Positions 24,238-33,453 of a DNA stretch of 64,000 nucleotides are shown piece by piece. The notes beneath the pieces are model-generated. The model searched no databases and was not told where the DNA came from. It saw only the letters and a list, made by a program, of their open reading frames with translations. The stretch spans positions 240,344-304,343 of the forward strand of contig CAWBNH010000008.1 in NCBI GenBank assembly GCA_963790085.1, given 5' to 3'. A program made the position numbers and the translations under genes. Every line of letters begins with the position of its first letter. The stretch's first letter is position 1. The DNA comes from CAXMST01 sp963790085. Its GTDB lineage: Bacteria > Actinomycetota > Thermoleophilia > Solirubrobacterales > 70-9.

Positions 24238-27111
24238 TCAGCGGGGCCTCCCATGCTTGCGCTTGCGGGCCGCCCGACGCTCCTTGCGGCGCTCACGGAT
24301 CTCCCGCTTGCGCTCGCGCTCGGCCAGCTCCTCTTCGCTCAGCTCCTCGTCGGCGACAGCCACGGACTCCTCGAGCTCGAGCTCGGAGCCGCCGTCGCCG
24401 GAGAAATCGGTATCGACGGCGACCGCGTCGGGCCCGTCCCGACCGCCGTCTTCGGGGCGCTCCGGGCCGGCGTCCGACCCGTCGTCGACGCGGGCGACGA
24501 CGTTGTCCTCAGGAAAGGCCGGGATCACGCCCATCGCCTCGCGAATCCGCGCGCCGCGGGCCCGGTAGCCCGGCTCGCGCCGCTTCCAGGCGATCAGCAC
24601 CGGGGTCGCGATGAAGATCGAGGAGTAGGTTCCCGAGAGGACGCCGACCATCATCGCGAAGGCGAAGTCGCCGAGCGTCTCGCCGCCGAAGATCAGGATC
24701 ACGGTGATCAGGAAGACGGTCGACAGGCCGGTGATCAGCGATCGCGTCAGGACCTCGCTGAGCGAGCGGTTGGCGATCTGCGCGAAGGTCGCGCGGGGGA
24801 ATCGAGGAACGTTCTCCCTGATCCGGTCGAAGACGATCACGGTGTCGTAGAGCGAATAGCCGAGGATCGTCAGGAAGGCGGCCACGGTGGCGCTCGAGAC
24901 CTCCCGGCCCGAGAGCGAATAGACGCCGGCGGTGATCAGGATGTCGTGGATCACCGCGATCATCACCGGAATCGCGTACTTGCCCTCGAACCGGAAGGCC
25001 ATGTAGGCGCTGATCAGGATCAGCGAGAAGACGATCGCGTAGGCAGCGCTGCGGGCGACCTGCTCGCCGAACGTCGGCCCCACCGACTCGCTGTCGAAGC
25101 CGCCCGACCCCGCAGCGTCCTCGGTCCCCACCTGCAGGCCGAAGTCCGACTCGAGCTGATCGCGGACCGCGCCGACCTCCTCAGGCGGGATCTTGCCCTG
25201 GATCTGGAAGACGTTGCCGGCCGGGAAGGCCTCCTCGGTCACCTCCTGGATCTTCGCCGCATCGGGCTCCTCGACCCCCGCCTGAGCGAGCGCGTCGCGG
25301 ACCTCGCCGACGGTGGCCGGCTGATCCAGCGCGGCCTTGATCCGGGTCCCGGACTCGAAGTCGATGCCGAAGTTCAGCTGCGCGGTCGCGAACGAGATCG
25401 CGCTGACCGCCAGGATCGCGCCGGAGATCGAGAAGAACCACTTGCTCGCCCCGGCGAAGTCGAAATGCCAGCGCACCCGTTGCTCGCCGGCGCCGAGGAG
25501 GCGCGGATTGCTGAGCAGCTTGGTCCGGCCGAGGGTGCCGAGCACCGCCCTGGTGAAGACGACCGCGGTGAACAGCGAGACGAGCACGCCGACGCCGAGC
25601 GTGAAGGCGAACCCCTTGACGCCGCCGGTGGCGAGCCCGAACAGGACGAACGCGGTCAGCAGCGTGATCACGTTCGCGTCGATGATCGTGGCGATGCCCT
25701 TGCGGTAGCCGGTGGTGATCGCGCTGATCATCGAGTGCCCGCGCCTCGCCTCCTCCTTGATCCGCTCGAAGATGACGATGTTCGAGTCCGCGGCGACGCC
25801 GATCGTCAGGATCAGGCCGGCGATCCCCGGCAGCGTCAGCGTGATCGGGATCAGCTTCATCAGCGCGAAGAAGAAGGCCGCGTAGACCAGCAGCCCGAGC
25901 GCCGCGATCAGGCCGAGGAACCGGTAGTAGGCGATCAGGAAGAGGACCACCAGGATCAGGCCGACGATCCCCGCCTTGAGGCCCTGGTCGAGGGCCTGCT
26001 GGCCGAGCGTCGCCGAGACCGTCGACTGCGAGGTCAGCTTCAGCTCGACCGGCAGGGCGCCGATCCGCAGGAACTCAGCCAGGTCCTGGGCCTCGGTTAT
26101 GTCGAAGCCGCCCGAGATCTGAGCGCCGGTGCGGCCGTCGATTCCGTCCGGGTTCTCCTCAGGGTCGATCACCGGCCGGGAGACGATCTCCTCGTCGAGC
26201 ACGATCGCGAACGACTCCGGCTGCGGCGGGAAGTTGAGCAGCCCGCGCTCGGCGATGCCACGCGTCACCTCCTGGAAGATCCGGCGCCCCTTGTCGGTGA
26301 AGTCGAAGGTGACGTTCGGCTGGTTGGTCACCGGGTCGAAGTTCTGCTCCGGGTTGCGGAGGTCCTCGCCGCTCAGCGCCGGGCGGTCGCGGAGCACGAA
26401 GTAGCGGTCGACCTGCGGGGCGTCGCTGTCGCCGGAGCGGCCGCCGCTGCTGGTCAGCGCGTCCCTGACGACGATCGTCCCCTGCTTGACCTCGATCACC
26501 TCGCGCTCGCCCTTCGGCAGCGCCTCGGCCTCGGGCAGCGCGAAGAGGTCGGCGCGGTCCTGCTCGGGCCCGGCGACCAGCTCCTCGGTCTCGGCATCGA
26601 AGAGGTAGTAGCGGGAGCCGCTGGCCGTGCACTCCATGCACTCCTGCGGCTGCTCGGAGGCCAGCGTCACCGCGTCGTAGAGGCTCGGAGTGCTCTGCTG
26701 GTCGAGGTTCGCGGCCGTGACCGTATCGGTGCCCTGATCGAGCGGGATCACGTTCGGCTCGAGGTCGTAGAAGTAGAGCTGGGCCGTATCGCCGACCTGG
26801 TCGACGGCCCGCTGGGTGTCCTGGACGTCCGGCAGGCCGACCTGGATCGAGCTCTCCCCGAGGCGGGAGATCTCGGGCTCGGCGACGCCGAGCGAATCGA
26901 CGCGGTCGCGGATGATCTCGATCGCGCGATCGATGTCCTCGCCCTCGACCGTCGGATTCGCGGGGGTCGGCTGCGCCTCGTAGACGAGCTGGGTGCCACC
27001 GCGCAGGTCGATCCCAAGCACGGTTCGCTTGCCGGCGATGATCACTCCGGAGCCGATCAGCAGACCGACCACGAACAGGATCACGAAGAGATTGAGACGG
27101 CGGGAGCCCAT
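24238..27111 (-). CDS. secDF: SecD-SecF fusion, protein translocase subunit
   Basis: The predicted product has 957 residues. The SecD half begins with a membrane anchor and GIDLRGGTQLVYEA (about residues 34-47), has a large periplasmic domain, and its helix bundle carries GLILTIGVAADSNIVIFERIKEE. The SecF half begins near residue 545 and contains NFGIDFESGTRI and YSLYDTVIVFDRIRENV, for twelve helices overall. The C-terminal 90 residues are acidic then strongly basic (KREIRERRKERRAARKRKHG). It uses proton flow to pull exported proteins through SecYEG. A fused form is less common in Actinobacteria, where secD and secF are usually separate. Confidence 0.95.
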   Translation of the reverse strand: MGSRRLNLFVILFVVGLLIGSGVIIAGKRTVLGIDLRGGTQLVYEAQPTPANPTVEGEDIDRAIEIIRDRVDSLGVAEPEISRLGESSIQVGLPDVQDTQRAVDQVGDTAQLYFYDLEPNVIPLDQGTDTVTAANLDQQSTPSLYDAVTLASEQPQECMECTASGSRYYLFDAETEELVAGPEQDRADLFALPEAEALPKGEREVIEVKQGTIVVRDALTSSGGRSGDSDAPQVDRYFVLRDRPALSGEDLRNPEQNFDPVTNQPNVTFDFTDKGRRIFQEVTRGIAERGLLNFPPQPESFAIVLDEEIVSRPVIDPEENPDGIDGRTGAQISGGFDITEAQDLAEFLRIGALPVELKLTSQSTVSATLGQQALDQGLKAGIVGLILVVLFLIAYYRFLGLIAALGLLVYAAFFFALMKLIPITLTLPGIAGLILTIGVAADSNIVIFERIKEEARRGHSMISAITTGYRKGIATIIDANVITLLTAFVLFGLATGGVKGFAFTLGVGVLVSLFTAVVFTRAVLGTLGRTKLLSNPRLLGAGEQRVRWHFDFAGASKWFFSISGAILAVSAISFATAQLNFGIDFESGTRIKAALDQPATVGEVRDALAQAGVEEPDAAKIQEVTEEAFPAGNVFQIQGKIPPEEVGAVRDQLESDFGLQVGTEDAAGSGGFDSESVGPTFGEQVARSAAYAIVFSLILISAYMAFRFEGKYAIPVMIAVIHDILITAGVYSLSGREVSSATVAAFLTILGYSLYDTVIVFDRIRENVPRFPRATFAQIANRSLSEVLTRSLITGLSTVFLITVILIFGGETLGDFAFAMMVGVLSGTYSSIFIATPVLIAWKRREPGYRARGARIREAMGVIPAFPEDNVVARVDDGSDAGPERPEDGGRDGPDAVAVDTDFSGDGGSELELEESVAVADEELSEEELAERERKREIRERRKERRAARKRKHGRPR

Positions 27112-27132
27112 GGGCGAGCGGCGCTGCCCGGC

Positions 27133-27618
27133 TTATTCCGGGGTCAGAACTAGCAGCATGCCGCCGTCGTCGTCATAGGCCGGGAAGACGTCGGCGACAG
27201 CCTTGGCCGGCAGATCGCCTTCCGCGTGAACCGCAACCCTCTTGCCCAGCGATCGAACCCCCCACTCGAGCGTGGTCTCGATCGGATCGGTCTCGCCGTC
27301 GCCATCGGTGTCGGCCACCTCACCGCCGTCGCCGGCGTCAACCCACTCGAGTCCGAGCACGTCCTTGATCGGTCGGCCGATCACGTCCTCGTCGGTGAGG
27401 CCGGTGAGCTCGAAGCCGCCACGGCCGACGTCGAGGACCCGGCCACTCTGATCGCAGGTGAAGAACGCCGCGTCCGGCGCCGGATAGTAGTCATCGAGCA
27501 GCTCGAAGACGAAACCGAAGCCGCATTTCGAGCAGCCCTTGGGGCGGGTCGTCAAGCCGGCGGTCCGCTCGGAGCTCGCCTCTCGATTGCCGCAGTTCGG
27601 ACAGATAAAGAAGGGCAC
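27133..27618 (-). CDS. Zinc-ribbon plus PAS-domain protein
   Basis: The predicted product has 161 residues. It starts with CPNCGNRE (residues 6-13) and a second pair GCSKCGFGF (about 33-41), a four-cysteine zinc ribbon. A PAS domain follows: FFTCDQSGRVLDVGRGGFELTGLTDEDVIGRPIKDVLG, then an acidic loop with DTDGDGETDP and an RVAVHAEGD strand. No output domain is present, so it may be a small sensor or adaptor. It sits between ruvB and secDF on the same strand, where many bacteria have yajC. The function is unknown. Confidence 0.75.
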   Translation of the reverse strand: MPFFICPNCGNREASSERTAGLTTRPKGCSKCGFGFVFELLDDYYPAPDAAFFTCDQSGRVLDVGRGGFELTGLTDEDVIGRPIKDVLGLEWVDAGDGGEVADTDGDGETDPIETTLEWGVRSLGKRVAVHAEGDLPAKAVADVFPAYDDDGGMLLVLTPE

Positions 27619-27677
27619 GGACGAAAGGCTATTGAATCCCCGGCGTGGCCTCGGGCGCAGTGATTCGGGCGCGACGC

Positions 27678-28742
27678 TCAGAACAGGCTCACCGCATCCT
27701 CGGGAGCCGCCAGACCGAGATGCGAGAAGCCCCGCTCGGTGATCACCCGGCCCCTGGGCGTCCGCTTGATCAACCCCTGCTGCAGCAGATACGGCTCGTA
27801 GACGTCCTCGATCGTGTCCTGCTCCTCGTCGACGGCGGCGGCGAGCGTCGAGAGCCCGACGGGACCGCCGCCGAACTTCTCCGCGATCACCGTCAGGATC
27901 GCCCGGTCGGCCCGGTCGAGGCCGGCCTCGTCGACCTCGAGCATCCGCAGCGCCTCGCTCGCGATCGGCTCGCTGATCACGCCGCTGCCGCGGACCTGGG
28001 CGAAGTCCCGGACCCGCTTCAGCAAGCGGTTGGCAACTCGCGGGGTGCCGCGTGAGCGGGCCGCGATCGCGCTCGTGCCGGCGGTCTCGATCTCGATCCC
28101 AAGGATGCCGGCCGAGCGCTCGACGATCAGCGCAAGATCGGCCGGGTCGTAGTGCTCGAGGCGGTGGCTGACGCCGAACCGGTCCCGCAGCGGCGTCGTC
28201 AACAGGCCCGCCCGCGTCGTCGCTCCGACCAGCGTGAAGTCCGGCAGGTCGAGGGTCACCGTCCGGGCGCCCGCGCCCTGGCCGAGGACGACCGGAAGCC
28301 GCCGGTCCTCCATCGCCGGGTAGAGCGTCTCCTCGATCGCCCGGTTCAGGCGGTGGATCTCATCGATGAAGAACACGGACCCCGGCTCGAGCGTCGTCAG
28401 GAAGCTGGCGACGTCCGCCTTCCGCTCGAGCGCCGGGCCGGCGGTCTGGACGAAGGGCACACCGAGCTCGGCGGCGATGATGTTCGCGAGCGAGGTCTTG
28501 CCGAGCCCCGGCGGGCCGGCCAGCAGGACGTGATCGAGCGGCTCGCCACGCCTGCTGGCTGCCTCGATGAAGATCGCGAGCTGGTCGGTCACCTGCCGCT
28601 GGCTGACGAAGTCCGCGAGCCGGGCAGGACGCAGGCTCCGATCGAGCTCCTCCTCCCCACGCTCGATCCGCGCGTCGGCGACCCGCGGCTCGCGATCGGC
28701 CTCGCCGGCGGCCTGGTCCAAGGGAATCCGCTTGACCGACAT
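27678..28742 (-). CDS. ruvB: Holliday junction branch-migration ATPase RuvB
   Basis: The predicted product has 354 residues. It has Walker A GPPGLGKT (76-83), Walker B FFIDEIHRL (DEIH at 127-130), sensor 1 GATTRAG, the arginine-finger region LRDRFG and a winged-helix C terminus (LLQQGLIKRTPRGRVITERGF). It drives branch migration with RuvA. It starts 17 bp after ruvA. Confidence 0.97.
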   Translation of the reverse strand: MSVKRIPLDQAAGEADREPRVADARIERGEEELDRSLRPARLADFVSQRQVTDQLAIFIEAASRRGEPLDHVLLAGPPGLGKTSLANIIAAELGVPFVQTAGPALERKADVASFLTTLEPGSVFFIDEIHRLNRAIEETLYPAMEDRRLPVVLGQGAGARTVTLDLPDFTLVGATTRAGLLTTPLRDRFGVSHRLEHYDPADLALIVERSAGILGIEIETAGTSAIAARSRGTPRVANRLLKRVRDFAQVRGSGVISEPIASEALRMLEVDEAGLDRADRAILTVIAEKFGGGPVGLSTLAAAVDEEQDTIEDVYEPYLLQQGLIKRTPRGRVITERGFSHLGLAAPEDAVSLF

Positions 28743-28759
28743 GGCGCGAGCTTAGGCCG

Positions 28760-29347
28760 CTAGGCGGCGGCGCCGGCCCGCAGCGCTGCGCCGATCAGGT
28801 CCTCCGCCGTATCTCCTTCGGCGGCGTCGAGCAGGCGCTCGACCTCGTCCGGCGCGTAGCCGAGCCCGAGCAGGCCCTCGCGCGCCTCCTGGCGGGCGCC
28901 GCGTGGACCGCCGGCCGGCGCCGCTGCATCGCCGTTGGCGAGCTCGCCGGCAACCCGCTCGCGAAGCTCGACGATGATCCGCTCCGCGGTTCGCTTGCCG
29001 ATCCCGGGCACCGCCTGAAAGCGCTTCGCGTCGCCCGTCGCGATCGCCCGCAGCAGTTCGCGAACGGCCCCGCCGGAGAGCGCAGCCAGACCCACCTTGG
29101 GGCCGATCCCGGAGACCGAGATCAGCAGGAGGAAGAGGTCGCGCTCCTCCTCCGCAGCGAAGCCGTAGAGGGCGATCCCGTCGTCGCGCGAGATCAGGTG
29201 GGCGTGCAGGCCGACCTCGTTGCCGATCGCCGGGATCGCCCGCAGCGTCTCGGCCGAGATCGCCAGCCGGTAGCCGACGCCGGCGGTCTCGACGACGACG
29301 TAGTCCGGTCGCCTGACCGTGACCGTGCCGGTGACCGAGGCGATCAA
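28760..29347 (-). CDS. ruvA: Holliday junction DNA helicase subunit RuvA
   Basis: The predicted product has 195 residues. It has the OB-fold N terminus MIASVTGTVTVRRPDYVVVETAGVGYRL, helix-hairpin-helix motifs (LISVSGIGPKVGLAALS, AVPGIGKRTAERIIVEL) and a UBA-like domain III (AREGLLGLGYAPDEVERLLD) that contacts RuvB. Its ATG overlaps the ruvC stop by four bases. Confidence 0.97.
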   Translation of the reverse strand: MIASVTGTVTVRRPDYVVVETAGVGYRLAISAETLRAIPAIGNEVGLHAHLISRDDGIALYGFAAEEERDLFLLLISVSGIGPKVGLAALSGGAVRELLRAIATGDAKRFQAVPGIGKRTAERIIVELRERVAGELANGDAAAPAGGPRGARQEAREGLLGLGYAPDEVERLLDAAEGDTAEDLIGAALRAGAAA

Positions 29348-29868
29348 CGGACGGCCTCCCGGGGTTCGGCCTGGGTCCGCGAGACGCGGATCATCTCGGG
29401 CGACTGCGAGGCATGGCAGATCGCGACCGCCAGCGCGTCCGCGGCGTGCTCGGACGGGGGCACGGTGGGCAGCCCGAGCAGCGCCGCGACCATCTCCTTG
29501 ACCTGCTCCTTCGCCGCGGCTCCAGACCCGCAGACCGACATCTTCACTGCCTGTGGCGTGTAGTCGAAGCAGGGAATCCCGCGCTGGGCCGCGGCCAGCA
29601 TCACCACCCCTCGCGCCTGGCCGACCCCCATCGCCGAGCGCACGTTCTTGCCGAAATAGAGGTCCTCGAGGGCCACGGCCTCGGGCTCGTGCCAGTCGAG
29701 CAACTCACCGACCGAGCCGTGGATGCGCTCCAGCCGCCGCTCGAGCGCCGGCCCCTTCGGCGCCTCGATCACCCCGCCGTCGAGCGCCGAGGTCTTCGAG
29801 CCCGCCGCCTGGACGACTCCAAATCCCGTGTTGGCAAGCCCGGGATCGATCCCCATAACGATTCTCAC
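29344..29868 (-). CDS. ruvC: Crossover junction endodeoxyribonuclease RuvC
   Basis: The predicted product has 174 residues. The RNase H-like fold begins GIDPGLANTGFG with the first catalytic Asp (residue 8). The second acidic residue is in ALEDLYFGKN, and the last pair sits in SEHAADALAVAICHA. It resolves Holliday junctions together with RuvAB. It is the first gene of the ruvCAB run here. Confidence 0.96.
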   Translation of the reverse strand: MRIVMGIDPGLANTGFGVVQAAGSKTSALDGGVIEAPKGPALERRLERIHGSVGELLDWHEPEAVALEDLYFGKNVRSAMGVGQARGVVMLAAAQRGIPCFDYTPQAVKMSVCGSGAAAKEQVKEMVAALLGLPTVPPSEHAADALAVAICHASQSPEMIRVSRTQAEPREAVR

Positions 29869-29940
29869 ACCACATGATTCTGCGCCCGCGCCCGGATGCC
29901 TTTTCGCGGGCGGCTTCGGCGCTGTCTATCGTCCCCGCGG

Positions 29941-30747
29941 ATGGACGGGTCGATCAGGACGCGGGCAGTTCGCAAGGCGATGCAGCTGCGCGCCAGGTAC
30001 GGCTCGATGAGCCGGCCCGCCGGCCCGCCCCCGGCGCTCGAGCGCGACCTCGATGAGCCGCTGGCCCGCTACTGGCGGCGGCGCATCGACCAGCATCACG
30101 CCGACAGTTGGGCCGGTGTTCCGCTGGCCAAGCTCCCCGAGGACCTGCGCACCTACCAGCACCTGCTCTGGGAGTCTCGCGCCGACACGGTGATCGAGGC
30201 CGGCACCAAGTGGGGCGGCAGCATGCTCTGGTTCCGCGACCAGCTCCGCAGCTTCGCCGCCTACGGCCGACTCGGCCGCGAGCCGCAGGTGATCGGCGTC
30301 GACCTATTCACCGACCATGCGGTGACGCTGCTCGACCGCGCCGATCCGGATTGGCGCCGGCAGATCACCCTGATCGAGGGCGATCTTCGCGACCCGGCCA
30401 CCGTCGCGCGGGTCGATGCCGCGGTCGATCCGCTTGCCCGCTGCCTGGTCGTCGAGGACGCAGCCCACACCGGCGAGGTGACCAGGGCCGCGCTCGACGC
30501 GCTCGCCCACCTGGTTCCAAAGGGTGGCTACTACGTGGTCGAGGACGGCCACGTCGACATCGAGCGGCTGCATCCCGACGGCCCGCCGGAGATCCGCCAA
30601 CTGGGGGTCCGCTCGGGTGGGGTTGCGGCGGCGATCGCCGACTGGCTCGAGACGCCCGAGGGGCGTGAGTTCGAGCTCCGTCCCGATCTCGAGCTCTACG
30701 GCGTCACAAGCAATCCCGGCGGCTACCTGAGGCGCCGCGAGGAGTAG
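29941..30747 (+). CDS. CmcI/cephalosporin-hydroxylase-like methyltransferase-fold protein
   Basis: The predicted product has 268 residues. The CmcI-type pattern is YQHLLWESRADTVIEAGTKWGGSMLWF, then VIGVDLFTDH, then CLVVEDAAHTGEV, then GGYYVVEDGHVD, a SAM-binding Rossmann fold with an acidic metal site. Relatives include rhamnosyl O-methyltransferases, so sugar O-methylation is likely. I use ATG 29941; an ATG at 29896 would add 15 residues. It lies on the opposite strand, wedged between ruvC and yebC, which usually adjoin each other, so it appears inserted into a conserved block. Confidence 0.75.
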   Translation: MDGSIRTRAVRKAMQLRARYGSMSRPAGPPPALERDLDEPLARYWRRRIDQHHADSWAGVPLAKLPEDLRTYQHLLWESRADTVIEAGTKWGGSMLWFRDQLRSFAAYGRLGREPQVIGVDLFTDHAVTLLDRADPDWRRQITLIEGDLRDPATVARVDAAVDPLARCLVVEDAAHTGEVTRAALDALAHLVPKGGYYVVEDGHVDIERLHPDGPPEIRQLGVRSGGVAAAIADWLETPEGREFELRPDLELYGVTSNPGGYLRRREE

Positions 30748-30766
30748 ACAGGGGCGGCGGCGTTCC

Positions 30767-31516
30767 CTAGGCCGCGACCCGCTCGAGGACGTCGGCGGGG
30801 ATGTCGAAGTTCGCGTGCACCTCATCGACGTCATCGTGGTCGTCGAGGGCCTCGATCAGGCGGACCAGCTTCCGCGCCTCGTCCTCGTCGACCTCGACGG
30901 TGGTCTTCGGCTCCATCGTCACCTCGGAGGAGGTGACCTCGATGCCCGCGGCCTCGAGGGCCTCGCGAACCACGGCGAGCTCGGTGGGCGCAGTGATCAC
31001 CCGCAGATCCCCTTCATCCGCGACGACATCCTCGGCGCCCGCATCGATCGCGATGATCAGGTCGTCCTCGGTGTGCCCGGCCCCGTCGACGGTGATCACG
31101 CCCCGCTTCTCGAACATCCAGGCGACCGAGTTGGGCTCCCCGAGGCTGCCGCCGTGGCGGTCGAACGCGTGCCGGACCTCTGCGCCGGTGCGGTTGCGGT
31201 TGTCCGAGAGCGCCTCGACCAGGATCGCCGCTCCCCCGGGCCCGTAGCCCTCGTAGACGATCCGCTCGATCGCCGCGGCATCGGCGCCCTCGCCGGTGCC
31301 GCGGTCGATCGCGCGCTGGATGTTGTCCTTGGGCATCGAGTAGCTCTTCGCCTTCTCGATCGCCGTCGCCAGCGCCGGGTTGCCGTCGGGGTCGCCGCCG
31401 CCCTCGCGCGCCGCCACCGTGATCGCCCGGGCGAGCTTCGTGAACAGCTTGCCGCGCTTCGCGTCGGTGGCTGCCTTCTTGTGCTTGATCGAAGCCCACT
31501 TCGAATGTCCGGCCAT
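30767..31516 (-). CDS. yebC: YebC/PmpR-family regulatory protein (TACO1-like)
   Basis: The predicted product has 249 residues. The N terminus MAGHSKWASIKHKKAATDAKRGKLFTKLARAI is diagnostic, followed by NIQRAIDRGTGE, YEGYGPGGAAILVEALSDNRNRT and the acidic C-terminal lobe. YebC proteins either bind promoters or help ribosomes at difficult sequences such as proline runs. The position upstream of ruvC is typical, apart from the intervening plus-strand gene. Confidence 0.95.
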   Translation of the reverse strand: MAGHSKWASIKHKKAATDAKRGKLFTKLARAITVAAREGGGDPDGNPALATAIEKAKSYSMPKDNIQRAIDRGTGEGADAAAIERIVYEGYGPGGAAILVEALSDNRNRTGAEVRHAFDRHGGSLGEPNSVAWMFEKRGVITVDGAGHTEDDLIIAIDAGAEDVVADEGDLRVITAPTELAVVREALEAAGIEVTSSEVTMEPKTTVEVDEDEARKLVRLIEALDDHDDVDEVHANFDIPADVLERVAA

Positions 31517-31737
31517 CGTCGCATCTTAGGGCGCTTGATCGAGCGCGAAACGACGAGGGCCGGGCCCCGTCGAAGAAGTAACGGGACCCGGCCGCATCGC
31601 GTCTTCGCATCCCTCCTGGAATGCCGTCCCGCCGGCACTCCACAGGCGAGGACGTCTGGCTGATCAGTCAGTCCTCCTGAAACCCCGGCGGCGATCGTTA
31701 GTTGCGGCGCACCCCGCCCGCTCCACTCCCCACGGAC
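31517..31737. other. Intergenic gap with two imperfect hairpins
   Basis: Between the aminopeptidase stop and the yebC start lie two inverted repeats. GAGGAC/GTCCTC is at 31648-31676, enclosing the near-palindrome CTGGCTGATCAGTCAG. GCCGGGCCCCGT/ACGGGACCCGGC is at 31559-31592, a 12-bp stem with one mismatch and a 10-nt loop. Neither has a U-run on either strand. They may end the aminopeptidase transcript or structure the yebC leader. Confidence 0.35.
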
Positions 31738-32841
31738 TCAGACGACGAACCTGCCGTCCTCCTGCAGCGTCTCGCCGTCGACCGTGATCCTGCCTCCGCG
31801 ACGGAGGTCGCAGATCATGTCCCAGTGAATCGCCGAGTCGTTGACGCCGCCGGTGTCCGGATAGCTCTTGCCGACCGCGAGGTGGACGGTGCCGCCGATC
31901 TTCTCGTCCAGCAGGATCTCACCCGTCCCGCGGGCGATGCCGTAGTTGGTGCCGATTCCCAGCTCGCCGAGCCGGCGGGCACCCGGATCGGTGTCGAGCA
32001 TCTCCAGCAGGAACCTCTCGCCGCGCTCCGCGGAGGCGTCGACCACCGCCCCGCCCTCGAACCGGAACCGGACTCCCGCCACCTCGCGCCCCGCGTAGGT
32101 GGCCGGCAGGTGGTAGGTGATCTCGCCCTCGGCCGAGTCCTCGACCGGGCCGGTGAAGAACTCGCCGTCGGGCATGTTGTGGGTGCCGTCGGCAGCGATG
32201 AAGCGGCGGCCCGCCACGCTCAGCTTGAGATCGGTTCCGGGGCCCTCGATGTGGACCTCCTCCCGGCCCTCGATCCACTCGGCGAGCCGGTGAGTCTCCT
32301 GCGAGGCGGCCGCCCACGCCGCGATCGGGTCGTCGGCGTCGGCGAGGCAGGCCCGGAAGTAGAAGTCCTCATAGTCGTCGAGGCTCATTCCGGCCCCCGA
32401 CGCGTAGGCGTTGGTCGGAAAGATCGTCAGCGCCCAGCGATGCTCGCCGCTCGCCGCCCGCTGCATCATCGACGCCATCAGCGGCGCCATCGCCTTCTGC
32501 CGCAGCGTCTGCCTGGAGGCGTCGACACCGGACAGCTCGCGGGTGTTCTGCGACGCCATCAGGCGAATCCGGACGTCCGCCTGCTCGGCGACCCAGCGGC
32601 TGGTCGGCGAGACCCACTGAACCTGCTCGTCGCTGGCGTGCTCGAAGAAGGTCGCCGCCACGCCGTCGGGCTCCATGCTGATGATCGGGTTGCCCCCCGC
32701 CTTCAGCACCCGCTCGTAGACCGCGCGCACCAGCGGCTCGGCGGCGGCCGGGCCCTCGATCACGCAGACGTCGCCCTCGGCGACCGCGGTCGAGTGCTCG
32801 ACCAGGATCCGTGCCAGGCCGTCGACTCTCGGGTCCCTCAT
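31738..32841 (-). CDS. M29-family aminopeptidase
   Basis: The predicted product has 367 residues. M29 hallmarks are seen: IEGPGTDLKLSVAGRRFIAADGTHNMPDGEFFTGPVEDSAEGE around the first metal glutamates, LGELGIGTNYGI, and the C-terminal HLAVGKSYPDTGG...SAIHWDMICDLR with the metal His and Asp. These are two-metal exopeptidases of broad specificity in the cytoplasm. ATG 32841 overlaps the pdxT stop by four bases, so it is translated from the pdxST transcript. Confidence 0.88.
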   Translation of the reverse strand: MRDPRVDGLARILVEHSTAVAEGDVCVIEGPAAAEPLVRAVYERVLKAGGNPIISMEPDGVAATFFEHASDEQVQWVSPTSRWVAEQADVRIRLMASQNTRELSGVDASRQTLRQKAMAPLMASMMQRAASGEHRWALTIFPTNAYASGAGMSLDDYEDFYFRACLADADDPIAAWAAASQETHRLAEWIEGREEVHIEGPGTDLKLSVAGRRFIAADGTHNMPDGEFFTGPVEDSAEGEITYHLPATYAGREVAGVRFRFEGGAVVDASAERGERFLLEMLDTDPGARRLGELGIGTNYGIARGTGEILLDEKIGGTVHLAVGKSYPDTGGVNDSAIHWDMICDLRRGGRITVDGETLQEDGRFVV

Positions 32842-33453
32842 CTCCGGGCACCCCGCTCGTCGCCGTCGGCGAGCCGCTCGCGGACGCCGGTCGCCAGCGC
32901 CATCAGCAGGGCGTGTAGGCGCGAGTCGTCGGTCAACTCCGGATGAAAGCTGCACGCCAGCACGTTGTCCTCGCGGATCGCGACCGGGTGACCCTGCCAC
33001 TCGGCGAGGACCTCAACGCGGGCCCCGTGCTCCTCGATCCAGGGGGCGCGGATGAACACCGCCCGCAGCGGCTCCGGCCCGATCCCCTCGACCGCGAGGT
33101 CGGCCTCGAAGCTCTGCAACTGGCGCCCGAACGCGTTTCGGCGCGCCCGCGCATCGATCAGCCCGAGGTGGTCGCGATCGCAGATGATCATGCCCGCGCA
33201 GGTGCCGAGCAGCGGCCTGCCCGAGCGGGCAAGCGAGCGGATCGGCTCGACCAGCCCGTCGCGCTCGATCGCCTTGCCGATCGTCGTGCTCTCGCCGCCG
33301 GGGATGATCAGTCCGTCGAGGCCGGCGAAAGTCGGCCGGCGTCCTGACCTCGATCGGCGCCGCGTCGAGTGAGGCGAGCATCAGCGAGTGGGCGGCGAAG
33401 TCGCCCTGGCTGGCGAGGACCCCGATCCGCAGGGCGGCGGTCGCGTCCGCCAC
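32838..33453 (-). pseudogene. pdxT: PdxT, glutaminase subunit of PLP synthase; frame broken by one extra base
   Basis: GTG 33453 overlaps the pdxS stop by one base (TAGTG). The N terminus RIGVLASQGDFAAHSLML is read in frame up to TPADF. There the AAA run at 33328-33330 (TTT on the coding strand) has one base too many. Removing it gives AGLDGLIIPGGESTTIG and then LLGTCAGMIICDRDHLG, with the catalytic Cys, ending in ACSFHPELTDD. The repaired product has 204 residues. PdxT supplies ammonia to PdxS for pyridoxal phosphate. With pdxS intact and the gene otherwise perfect, a homopolymer sequencing error is the simplest reading. Confidence 0.9.

Noticed and set aside
24253..27153. 966-codon open frame on the plus strand opposite secDF
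   Set aside because: It is the antisense of an unmistakable SecDF. Its composition (Asp/Arg/Leu/His-rich, no domain pattern) is what high GC gives in a shadow frame.
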